Below are positions 11,668-22,749 of a stretch of DNA of 64,000 bases, piece by piece. The translations under genes and the position numbers were made by a program. The stretch is from Saksenaea vasiformis B4078 (Eukaryota > Mucoromycota > Mucoromycetes > Mucorales > Saksenaeaceae). Position 1 is the first letter of the stretch; each line of letters opens with the position of its first letter. The notes under the pieces were generated by a model. The model saw only the letters and a program-made list of their open reading frames with translations. It was not told the origin of the DNA and ran no database searches. The stretch covers positions 1 to 64,000 of the forward strand of contig JNDT01001428.1 in the NCBI GenBank assembly GCA_000697055.1, written 5' to 3'.

Positions 11668-14600
11668 ATGCATAGTAAGGAAAGTACGGCGCGCAGTCAA
11701 GCACACAGCCATACCAATTTGGCTCCTGGGACGCCGAACCCCTGGCGCTCAAGTTCGTCTTCTACCTCATCACGTTCTGTCTCTCCTACTCCATCTTCAG
11801 CGGATGTGGCTGCTATGTATAACCAGCCATTAAGACGAGCGTCAAACTCTGCTCAGTCTAGTGTGTCATCTTCCACAAGCAATACAAGTGAACACAAGCT
11901 AGCCAGACGTCCAGTTATTGCTACGTCTGGCGGCAAATCCGTCGCAGCACTTCAACAACACCATCAGTGGCTCATGCAACAACAGCAACAACAAACAAAA
12001 CCAACGGAAAGGCCACGAGCTAGCGCTAGAAATGTGCCGCCGCCTTTGACCGCATTACGGTCACCTTCACCAGGTATAGCCCGGTCTCCAGGACGTTCAC
12101 CTGTTCACAGGGAGGAAGAGGGTGAGGATGAGGAGATAGGATCTATGGAAGAAGAGCCGATGATAGATGATAGTTCTACTTCTCGCAGTCGGGGACCCTC
12201 GCCCGGAACAGTTCCATTTAATCCAAGTCCATTGATGTGTGGTTCACAGGAATTCAAGGTAAGAAGGCAAAACATTAATGATTTTTTTTCTAAAGAGGAT
12301 TTGTATAATAGGTGGCAAGGGAAGGTTGGATTTACAGAAAGAATAGTTTGATGGTAAGGAGCCAACAGATTACTGAAGATAATCTTGCTCATTTGATGTA
12401 AAGCAATGGAAATCAGTATACGCAGTTGCTAAGCATGGCAACGCCATTAAACCTGGTGGATTGTATTTGTACAAAGATGAGAAGGTAATGAGATAAAATT
12501 AATTATTAGATTAAGCGACTGATTTGTTTTACAAAGTTTTCTAGCCACATCCACACGTATGACATGAGTGAAGCGGTAGAAGTCGAGCCACGGTCTCAAG
12601 AATACAGGGCTGGGATCAAATGGGAATTCCGAATTTTAGTCAAGCGTGATGATGTCTTGTTTGCAACCGATGATGTGCAGAGCCGAAAAGAATGGATAGA
12701 TGCCTTGACATCTATCATGGGCAAAGTATCAATTGCAACGCACAGCGAGCTCCAGTCTCGGACGCGAACTGCAGAGCAGTATAATAGGGATCTGCAGGCT
12801 GTAAATGAGGAGCTGGAAGCCGAAAATCACCAATTACGCGAACAGCTTGCAACAATGGAAGACGAATTTGCGAAGCGAGAACGCACATTACAAAGTGAAC
12901 GTGTGGCACGGGAAAAGGCTTTGATTGCTGAAATGGAGCATATACGGCAGACACTAGAGACAAAATGTGATTTGCTGGAACATGAATTGAGTACATGGCG
13001 TGCAAAGGCGGGAGATCGGAAAAAGCAAGCGAGCCATATGGAGACCGAGATTCGCAAATGGCGGTCAAGAGCAGAAGAATTAGAAGCTGATAAAAAGAAG
13101 GAGGTATATCACAACGTTGGCCGGCATAAGGAAGTGCGCTTCCAGGATGAAGAAAGACAGCAACAGCACCAGCAGCAGCATGATGATGACTGGAAAGATA
13201 TCAAATATGGTCTGCAATCTTTGCACGACCAGGTCAAATCCACAACCGATAGTAATCCCTTGGTACAGGGGCATATCCTCGACATCAAGTCTTCTGTCAG
13301 CAAGCTGAACGATAGACTAGAGGCGGCTAACTCAGGGTGGACAGAACTTCAGGCCGATATCGTTCGGTTCCTCGAAACTGAACACGAGAACAAGGAGGCC
13401 ACTATTATAGTCGAAAAGCTGCGAGCAGATGTTGCTGCTTTACGTGACGAGTTGATGGAATGCCACGAGGAAAGTGATGCACAAGACAAGACTAGTAAAC
13501 ACCTGTCGCTTTCGGGAAAATTTGATGTGCTGATGCAAATGATGGAAATGATGCAAGTGACACAAAATCGTTTGTTGGCCATACAAGAAGCAGGAAATGA
13601 CGAGGATGATGATGATGAAGCGGACGCTAAGACCCAGGATGGTATCGGCAAGGAAGATTTTGAGCTGGCAGTATCAACTCTACGTGAGCGACTGGTGAAT
13701 CAGCAGGCAGAATTGTCAAAGTTCATGGAAGGAATACGTACGCAGCCCGAAATCATCGACAAGCAACTGGGAGATATGCGCGTAGCCATCCAGTCTGGTC
13801 TTGACGAATTTAAGGAGGCGGGTAAAACTGCACGAGATGAACACGACAAGAGTCTCAAGGTCGTTGGTCAGTTATTCCAGCATCTGATTAATCAGATCGA
13901 GACAAGTGCTATTCCAGATCTACCGGCACTATCGCAACAGCTAGAGGATACTGTCGATCGGTTAACTACTGTGGAAAAGAGCTTAGCGGATGGTAGAGGC
14001 GCCATCACACCAAAGCGTACAACTGTCTCAGCCGGTGCAATTGATGAATCGCAATTAGATGACATCCGTGAACTAGTCATCGGCACTCGAGGCTTCATGG
14101 AAAGAACACTGCGCGTACTGGATCGATTTGGTGGTAGTCATGCTGGATTGGAAGAAACTGTTCGACGAGCAGTTAAAAGCGCATTTAATGCGCATCTTGA
14201 AGTTAACTGGCATGATCAAGCAAAGACAAAAGAGAATACTGCAGCAGAAACCGAAGAGAGACTAAAAAGATATGAAGAAAATGCAAGGGGATATATTGAC
14301 AAGTCGATGTCTGGCATGCGTGAACATTTGGAGGAATATACAGGCGTAATGTACAAGATGATTGAAGATCTGGTCCTCAGGGCAGTTGAACATCTTGAAA
14401 ACAATGTCCATAAAGGAGATAACGATGAGATTATCACTGATCGCAAGGGGCAACTGCGAAAGGAAATTATGCGGTTAGAAGAAGAAAAACAAACGCTCCA
14501 GGATACAATAAAAGACCTCCGTCAAGACACGGGGGCTATAGAACAAGCACTAGCTCAGAAAAAGGCCGATTTACAGTCAGCCCAAGCAGAATATGCAACA

Positions 14601-15005
14601 ACTTTGAGAGCTGGACAAGATCACGCGGCAGCCCTAGCGAGAGACTTGGAACCACTCATCCGCCAGATCTCGAAGCTTCGACAGCTTGATTTGGAGACAT
14701 CAGACGACAGCGAGAACAGCGCCGGCTATGTGGACCTGGGAAAGGTACTAAAATTTTATGAAACCCTAAGTTGACATATCTTTCTGTAACAGGAACCTCC
14801 ATCTTTAACTCCAAGGAGCAAGAGTCCATCAACACCAGCAACAAATCCAGCATACAAATACCCTGGATCAATCCAAGGCTGGAGGCGAAACGACCAAGGG
14901 GATCGACGACGATTGCATCAAGATGCACCAAAGTCACCACTTAACGGAGCACGTCCACGAGCAACCTCACCTCTTGCTGGATTGTTAGGACGTAAACCAT
15001 CATAG
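11668..15005 (+). CDS. PH-domain and long coiled-coil protein
   Basis: Five exons (11668-12258, 12312-12353, 12404-12484, 12537-14744, 14793-15005) encode about 1,044 aa. Residues 1-190 are low complexity and rich in Ser, Pro and Gln, with a short acidic stretch. A PH domain follows, built from four exons, one only 42 nt: REGWIYRKNSLM, WKSVYAVAKHG, GGLYLYKDEK and ATDDVQSRKEWIDALTSIM, the last being the C-terminal PH helix with its conserved Trp. The remaining 700 residues are dominated by heptad-rich coiled coil (many Glu/Lys/Gln/Leu), broken by a DDDDEAD-type acidic patch. The tail is Pro/Ser rich and basic. The layout suggests a membrane-binding scaffold or cytoskeletal tether, but I do not recognise a named orthologue. 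Reading straight through the first intron gives a short extension that stops, which the PH match rules out. Confidence 0.8.
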
Positions 15006-15367
15006 TTTTTATGCGTTTCTTTTCAAGACTAAAAATACAGATATTTTTCCCATGACTCATGAGTTTGCAACACCTTATACGAACTATTGCTGTTGATTGA
15101 AAATCGTCAACGATAAGTACATTCGATCTTACTTCGTTATCTCACTTACCATTTGCGTAATCCCGACCCATCCAGTCCGGAGGCGCAAACGGTTTGAATT
15201 ACTATTTTTTTTTTGTTAAAAGAAAAAAAAAAGGCAGCTAAGGAGCTGGTATGGAAAAGCCCGCCGGGAGCTACAAATGGGAAAAAGTTGTCGGTATGAA
15301 GTTGCTCAAGTAATACAAAGATAAGCACCTACAGATACTGTCTCCTCATCCAGGCATACGCGCTCTA

Positions 15368-16381
15368 TTAGGAGGCGCTGGTACTCTTTTGCAGCGGAAA
15401 GGAAAAGAAACACATGCGAGTCTGCACAAATTTACTCTCGTTAGACGGGTCAAAGATATGTGACAAAGCGTCACCGTAACGAATAAATCCGGCGGATCTG
15501 ACTCTCTCAACCTTGCATGCAGGAAAGCTAAATCGCATAAAATTGGTCGGGTGCTCAATAGAACCAACATATAGAAAATGATGTTTGACGACCTTGTCAA
15601 CCAGCTTTCCGAGTTCGACAGTGCGGCTTGCTGGATTCCTCATGATGACTTGTCTCACTGGCAAATCATTGTAGTGAACGAGTTGCTGGGACGCAGTGTA
15701 TCATAGGTAGGTAAGTTTAGGCAATGCACTTGCATACAACACTATAAAGGCTTTCGTTCGTGAAGTTAAGACAAGATACTAGGACTCATACTGCGTGGTT
15801 AAACTCAAGTGTATCCACGCAGCTCATTTTGAAACTTCTAACACAAATTCCTACAGAGATATGGGAAATTTTGCCGTTCTTGGCAAATGTGAACCCGAGT
15901 TGGACATAAAGAAGCTGTTCTCTTGACTGCTGTTGATTGATTGGTGAACCATCTATCGAGAATCGTAACGTCCCCTCAGCGTGATCCATCACGTCCTGTC
16001 TTTCTTGGCGCCATAATACGTTTAGGCGTGATGGGCCCAATATCATTAGCCAACAAACTGCTCGAGCTAAAACCAAATGCACTCTAAATAATGCAATAGA
16101 TCAGCGTCAATGTAGGATCGAGCCCCGATTCTACTTTTATTAATGCGTAGATAATTCTCTATGAACTTTACGAAGCCTATGCCTGTGTTCTTCATATCTC
16201 TAGTTTCTGTACAGGTCTTCAAATATAATTTCCCTGGCATGGATGCAGAATAGGATAAAAACAAGGTGCTGAAAAAGCCGTTTGGAACCACGAACTTTTC
16301 ATGTACCACCTGCCCCTGTGGCACATCGGCATGTCGGCGCCTCTGCTTTGGTTGCCGAAGCCTAAATTTTTTTTTTCTCAT
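15368..16381 (-). CDS. Possible unrecognised spliced gene (three long minus-strand open frames)
   Basis: Three minus-strand frames lie head to tail: 16381-16067 (starts MRKKKFRLRQPKQRRRHADV), 16082-15786 and 15664-15368. They have ordinary amino-acid composition, for example GTLRFSIDGSPINQQQ and FLYVGSIEHPTNFMRFSF. The first two could join by splicing near 16,080 and the last two across 15,660-15,790, but no junction is convincing. I recognise no family, so no function is given. The region could be a real lineage-specific gene, a decayed insertion, or chance open frames. Its proposed 5' end runs into the promoter of the plus-strand regulator starting at 16,435. Confidence 0.25.
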
Positions 16382-16434
16382 GTTGCACAGTTCAGTCTTT
16401 TATTTCCTTCTTCTGTTTCTCCTCCGTCACAAAC

Positions 16435-18107
16435 ATGAAACGAGCATCCTCCAAAGATACTGGTACGAAACGAATCCAAGAGACTTCTTTTAATCGGTAG
16501 TAGACCTTTCTGTTTATCTCCCAAGCACCTTTGATTTCTCAATATACACTCCGAACGAAACGATACAGTTGCCGGAGGGCTGGAGAATCGGCAGGAAACG
16601 ATCAACAGTCGAGTTAGAGACAAACATTCGTACATTAGGTCAACTGTACCGAACATTGTCTGATCTTCGCAATCAGCTGCCTAGTCCTGTCGCAACCGCT
16701 GTTGAAAACAGTAGCCGTTTGTTGGAACGACCCGTAATCGACACTCGAAGGACATCGTCTTCCGTTATATCCGTGGACGACCTTGTTAGCCCTCTCAGCG
16801 CTACTAACCTTCCAAGCCAAGGGATACTGGATGCTTATGCTGTTCTCCGGAACTATCCGGAGTTTCTGTTTGAACCGTTAATCCCCCTATTCCTCGATTG
16901 CCTCTCCTATCACCGGGTGGACAAGCCACACTTCTTGGATACATTTCGCAAAGGTGAATAAGATAACAAGCTAAAGGCGAAAAAAAAAAGCGAAGTTAAA
17001 GTTAGTCTAACAGAGCTGTGATCTTTACAAAAAGGCGGGATGAATCCAGGATTAATTTGTGCTATTTACGCCTACAGCGCAATACATGCTTTGGTGTGTC
17101 ACCCTGATTTATTTTCTTATCCGTTCATGATGCAGTTCGCAGCAGATTGTTACGCGGCCGCGCACGAATTGGTCGAATTCGACGTCGTCAGTTCAACAAC
17201 CATGGAGACCTTGGTGCTTATGCACTTGTATTTAATGGCAACGGGTAGCGAAGGGGAGGGCCGCAACTTATTTTGTTTGGCTACGCGGCAATTAGAAATG
17301 TTGGAGCGAAAAAAGAGATCGGCTGCGGAAAAACAAGATTTTCAGCGTCTCCGGTGTTGGATGATCTACTTGGACCTTAGCGAAGCTGCACGCACTCGAA
17401 CAGCACCCGTTATGCAAACAAAGATGTCGTTAGGACTGCAGAGAATGCCAACGGAAGGAGAAGAGAGCGAGTCTGCACTGCAGGCTCTTCAGACTGCAAT
17501 CGCGGGTCTGCGACTAGTTGCTTCGGCTGATACGAATTTAGAACAGCTGGAAGACTGGCGCCAAAGCTTTCCCCAACTAGTTGAAGGTCGTCACATGTTA
17601 CGACTTCATTCGATCTATTTCGCGGGGCGACTGTACGCTCATCAAGCAGAGATGATGCAGGCGTTGACCCCTTCCGAGTCCAAGTGGCAGGCACAAAATT
17701 GGACAGACTATTTTAATCACAGGATCCCTGAGGATCGTAATGTTAAGGTGGAGGACTCGTTACAGTTATGTACCCAGGCCGCCCTGGGTTTGGTTCAGGT
17801 CGTTGCCTTCTTTTTCCAAGCAAACGACCGTTGCATGCTTCCAGAGGTATCATAAGTAGATTAATTGCATGCTTGTCGATGTGACTAAAATTCTTCTTTT
17901 TTGTTGCAGTTGATGAACGTCCTCTCTAATGCATGCACAGTACTTTATTTTGGCAGTAAAATGCTTCTGGATCCACAGGTCATTCAGCAATCCAAAAGCG
18001 CCATTAAATTTTTGGTCGACATCTTTGAATCTTCAACTACCATGATGCAACTCCCTCGTATCTACCAGTTCGTTCAAAAATGGCGACAACCCCAGGACGG
18101 GCCGTGA
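16435..18107 (+). CDS. Fungal-specific transcription factor domain protein, zinc cluster not found
   Basis: Proposed exons are 16435-16462, 16501-16953, 17035-17846 and 17910-18107, totalling 496 codons with consistent phases. The protein matches the alpha-helical middle region of Zn2Cys6 regulators (LPSQGILDAYAVLRNYPEF, GGMNPGLICAIYAYSA, HELVEFDVVSSTTMETLVLM, RRIYQF-type C-terminus). Such proteins normally begin with a Cys6 cluster. Here the start MKRASSKDT, a typical opening for these factors, leads within a few residues into the linker after a 38-nt intron, and no cysteine cluster is readable on any nearby frame. Either the DNA-binding exon has been lost or it lies somewhere I could not resolve. 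It is the second such regulator in the window, after the one at 3,747-6,193, and is clearly different in sequence. First exon confidence is low; the other three are firm. Confidence 0.72.
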
Positions 18108-19464
18108 GAGTGATCTACAATCCTGTTGCATAGCGTATTATCCTTTCATTATTATTTTTTATGTCCGCCTCTTTGCTGCATTACACTAGTTTACATTGCT
18201 GCCTATATCATGGCAAGTAAGTCTATATATGAAGTTTATCCGCAACTGATATATTCTGGTTGACTTGGAGACAACAGTTCGCCGATCTTGTCGCAAACTC
18301 TGGTTTAGAGTGATGGCTTGGCAGACAGTGCCTCATTGTGTGAATGCTCTATAAGCTGTATCAGTCCGACAGTTGTTTAATTTTTTTTTCGACATGTCCC
18401 TGCATGTACTGGCTGCAATGCTTACGCAGTCTAACGTTTATCTTTCCCTGCGGGCAACATATATAGTGAAAACTGTAACCTAGGATATGCAGCAGGCTTT
18501 AGAGTTTAACACATTTGATACTTATCCTACAACTCTGGAGTTACCAATGGTACAATAAATTTATATACAAGATGGGAACAAGATCCGATCAACATCAAAT
18601 ATTACATAGCACGCTCGCTTCTTCCTTATTAGCAGTCAATCTGCACATGCTAGCTGGAGTTGTCTATTGTAGATAAGACCCTTGCATGGTGATTGATCTA
18701 CATGCTCTTAAGCAATTCTGCTCTTCGTTATGTTCCCCTTACCAATGGCTACAGTATCTCTTAAAGGCTGTATGCACTACTTGCTCCGAACGGTATTCTA
18801 ATGCCACCCTAATGTTGTTGCGCTATCAACTTGATTACATGTATTTTTCTAGAAAATTTTTAGTCCTCTCTTTTCGTACTACTCCATCTATTATGATATA
18901 TAGTTTTCTTTTTTTTCCCATGATTACGCCATTCCACATATATCACTCGAAAGACCGCATCGAGTAGTAGTTGAATATATCACCAATCAATGGCCTTCGC
19001 ATGATCGTGTTTGGCAGTGCGGCTGCATGGATGCACCGTTATTGGAATTTTGGGTACTGCACTTGCTAAATCGAATTAAGTCTTCAACTTTTTATTCAAG
19101 CTTGAACTAAACCAATTAGAGACATGCTGCGTTGCCTTTTTCAGTGTCTTTTTCAACCACAAACTCGCCTGTGTATATGAGCATAGGACCTATTATCCAG
19201 GATGGCATTACTAAAAGGGCTTTGCCAAAGTGTTTCTGTGCTTTTTGCGAATATTCTTCCTAGGCAGCACAGTTTCAAACATAAGGTAACAGAAGAATTT
19301 TAATAAAAGTATTTTCCCCATAAGTAGCATTTGGGTTCTCACACTGATCTTTCACTCCGCCGTGGTGTAAAATGAGTCTAGAACTCAAGTTTCTCAAAAA
19401 ATGAATTTTTTTGTGGCTATCGCGAAATCTCTGATCATCTATGTAAATTAAAGACCAGCTCGCA
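18108..19464. other. Intergenic, AT-rich, no gene recognised
   Basis: About 1.36 kb between two converging genes. The longest open frame (18,686-18,967, plus) shows no domain, and its hydrophobic Phe/Leu/Tyr bias matches the base composition. No RNA gene, repeat or mobile element was recognised. Both flanking 3' UTRs should be here. Confidence 0.4.
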
Positions 19465-22400
19465 TTACGCTTCAATGTTTTGGTTGACGCCGGTTTCTTC
19501 TCCATATATTAATCCGAGATAATAATGCACCATTGCATTATTCAGAGTCACAGGTCGTTGGGACCATTTCAAGACATTATGGCTGTGCTCTGTCCCATCG
19601 TATTTATCTCCATGGATGTTCCTCACGTCGTATTGATCTTCGGAAGCCTTCTGCTCAGCAGCTTTCTTAAACCATTCTAGCGCCTGTATGCGGTCTTCGT
19701 TGACGCCAGTACCATCAAGGTACATTTGCCCTAGTCTTAATTGTGCGCCTCGGTGACCCTGATAAGCTGCTTTCGTGTAGAATTCAATTGCTCTGGTGTA
19801 GTCTTGAGCAACTTCTGTTCCTCGTTCATAGCTTAAGCCAGTTAGATATAGTCTCCCCATAGCGTTAGGACCGGTGACTTTTCTGTACCATTCGAGCACC
19901 TCTGCATTACGTTGACAGGTTTCCTCTCTATCGTTGATGTGTTCGCCGACGCCCTGTATACCGTTCTTGATTAAATTTTCCACATCAGATCGTAAACCGT
20001 TTGGTAACAGAGAGTAAGTAGGAATAGGGTCTTCAAATTGAACAATAACAGGGTTTACAGCGACGGATTCCTTCCATGTATCAATGCAAGCCTCTACGCA
20101 TGAACCAAAGGCGATAGTACTTTGCTGAGACACGAGTGCCGGGTCGCCTCCTAAGAGCAGAAATAAGTTAGCAAAACCACACTTAAAGAGAACATCGTTA
20201 TACTTGCCAATGGCATGGTAATATCTACCGTTGCGGATCGCGTTGCATATCGTCCGCTTCATCTTCCTCTCCAAACTAGATGGCACGTGTCCTAGGGTAT
20301 CACTGTCATCGTCACTTGCACTGTAGTCGGTGATTATTTTGCCACCTGACAAGTTGTAAGCGTTTCATTCACGTACCCCAATACAATATCTTACCAATTA
20401 GTATCTTTGAAGGAAAAAAATATCCGAAGAAGTCAAACACCTTCCGGAGAGAATCGTGCTTTTCGTTGTAGGTTGGAAATCTGAGAGCCTGCGTGACATA
20501 TCTTTCAAATAACGCGCTGGATTTGATACCTCCAGCGAGATCCAGCTAACACAAGACTAGTATGTTAGCAAGATGTTGGCAACTGTATGCTTACCTCGTA
20601 ATGTACTGCGTACATTACCAACCGTTGGTTGTCCTGGCTCGTGTCTTGGGCATATCTTTGACTTATGCTGTATCCGTATAGCTGAGGATCAAGGTTTGTA
20701 CAAGGGTAGATCATGCTTATATCCGGGTTCATGTAATCAATGTATTGTACACATGGTTCAACTTTCCTAGAAATATGTTCCCGTATGTACTTTTTCCTGT
20801 TAGCCGCTGCTGCACCCATGCCAAGTATGGCAGATACACATGCAGACTCCGTAAGGTCAATCGGACTCCAGTCAGCTAATTTTCCGTTGATAAGTAGTCC
20901 TCTATCCCAATAATGCGACAGTTCTCTTTGAATGTCTTCTTTGGCAATAGGCTCTACACAAGTTACGTGGGGAGAGATACTCCATCGACCGACAGATTCG
21001 CCACGATTGCCATCTGGTCTCGCAACAAGTATAGATACATGCGATGTCGACAGAGTAGGACTCATCATTCGTGGTATAGCCGTTATCTCACAGAGACGTT
21101 GTTCGCGATAAACGCATAGCGACACAGAAACCATATTCGTTGTACCAATGCCGACTTCTGACTTCAGAGATATGAGGTCGTTTGCTTGAACATAAGTGTC
21201 ATCATTAAATGGAACTCGCGCTTGGGAATCAGCATTTCTTGGTGGATCTCGACGCATGATTTTCCTGATAGTCATTTATAATTAGCCGCTATCTTTACAA
21301 TGTTACACTATCATGTATGTACCATTCTTGGGGCTTCTGGGAAGTGGTGACTATATAGTGCCGTTCTTCACTGTTTCTTGCTGCCAGTCCACTAGTGGCC
21401 ATAGCAGGAGAAGTTGGCGAGATCACCGAGAGATACAGCTTAGTTTGTTTTCCAGGTATTTCCCGGGCTTTTGCGTGTTTGATTTCTAAAAACACAACGT
21501 CGTCATATTTGATACGATCTCCAGAATAAGAAGCAGTTGGTATGAAGCTGACGGTTACAGGGTGTATGCGGTCTTCGTACATATCTTTTACAGCCTTTTC
21601 AGATGGTATATAGCACAGAACCGACACTACAGTGACATGCAAGAATTTCATGTTTTATGCTTCCCTGTTCGTCCTTTTTCTTCTCTTCTTTTATTTTTTA
21701 CCTTCCTCGCTACCGGGTGGATTTTGCAATTGGCATAAATATAGGTAACGTTCGCTGCGGTTTCCCTCGTTTCTTGCTGTAAACATGAGTGGGTAGTTGT
21801 AAAACATGTACTTGTTGTTCAAAATTGCATTGTCCAGAGTTCTTTTGACCTTTGAACGTTGCTTCTCGTCTAGAAGATCGTACATTGGCTTCATCTCTTT
21901 CAACTGGACGATTCCTGGTCGGTTTCCAACACTTCTTTTCCATTCTTGAAAGCTTCTTTCCTTTAAGACTCTTATATCGCCACCTATTTTAAACCGTAAA
22001 CAATGTATAGTAACGTGGATCACGGTTCTACAGACCTATGGCTTTCCAATCTTTGTGATCTCTGTCTTCTTCGCTTGCTGACGCTATAACAGCATCTAAA
22101 TGGGGCTCCTGCATGCAGTATTCGGTACTGCTACACATAGTCTCCTGCTGATATTTACATGCGATACAGCCACCTGTTATCTTATTCATTATGTAACGTA
22201 TGGTAAGTCGAGCTGTACCTATCAAAACTCTGGAAGGGTAATAGTATCCAAACCGATCAAATACTTTTCGTAATGCATTAAATCTTGCTTCTTCTCTTCT
22301 CAAGTCGATGGCTTTTGAAATGGCCGTTGTAAATTTTTTGTTTGCTTTGACCTTTCTTGGCAAACATCGTATCTGCATGGAAATTAGTTGCATCCGTTGA

Positions 22401-22749
22401 CCTTTTTATTATTATTACTTTTTCCACTAACCTCTCCGGAGATAATATAAAGGACGTAATAATCAGTCAAATCACCTTCACCATTTTCACGGTCCCCTGC
22501 TTTTTTGGAATAGTAAACCAAATCGAGAAAATCTTTGTCATAGTCGCGATCAAGGAGGATTTCACTTGCAATTTTTCCCGCCTTCATTTGCCTGGACATC
22601 TCGACTGACTCTACTCTCTGGTAGGAATAGATCAATTCAGACGGATTATTCTCTGCATTATCCAGATAAATTGCAGGCTCCTTTGCTAAACTTCCATCTG
22701 AGTGGCGCCCAAAAGTAAGCTGGCTGATCCAACAGCCACGTGCCTTCAC
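19465..22749 (-). CDS. Double MACPF-like protein with C-terminal Sel1-like repeats
   Basis: Seven exons chain in perfect phase: 22749-22432, 22372-22036, 21983-21702, 21626-21323, 21264-20595, 20545-20395, 20345-19465, at least 980 codons; the start codon upstream is unresolved. Two copies of one module are visible. Each has LRKVF-x-xFGYYYPS-like beta segments (LRKVFDRFGYYYPSRVLIG and LRKVFDFFGYFFPSKILIG), a GGD motif (AIGGDIRV; LLGGDPALV), then W-K-x-SV...P-I-V and LLD/LLP. This is the MACPF-like pattern of Mucoromycota proteins. Between them lie beta-rich MIR-like segments (YDDVVFLE, NDDTYVQANDLISL). The tail has two to three Sel1-type repeats (GRLYLTGLSYERGTEVAQD, LGQMYLDGTGVNEDR, LGLIYGEETGVNQN) and stops inside a repeat. 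Classical MACPF proteins can form membrane pores; whether this one does is unknown. A two-gene reading (stop at 21,295, new ATG at 21,275) is possible but less likely. Confidence 0.72.

Noticed and set aside
12259..12351. Read-through extension of the first exon of the PH-domain protein ending near 12,351
   Set aside because: It stops quickly, while splicing at 12,258/12,312 restores a proper PH-domain beginning.
16266..16493. Cys-rich frame CTTCPCGTSACRRLCFGC as a zinc cluster for the regulator at 16,435
   Set aside because: The spacing does not fit a Zn2Cys6 or other known finger, and the frame runs into a low-complexity hydrophobic stretch.
20565..21275. Separate gene starting MTIRKIMRRD downstream of the first MACPF-like module
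   Set aside because: A 58-nt intron joins the frames in phase, and a gap of under 20 bp between two fungal genes on the same strand is unlikely. Kept as an alternative in the findings.
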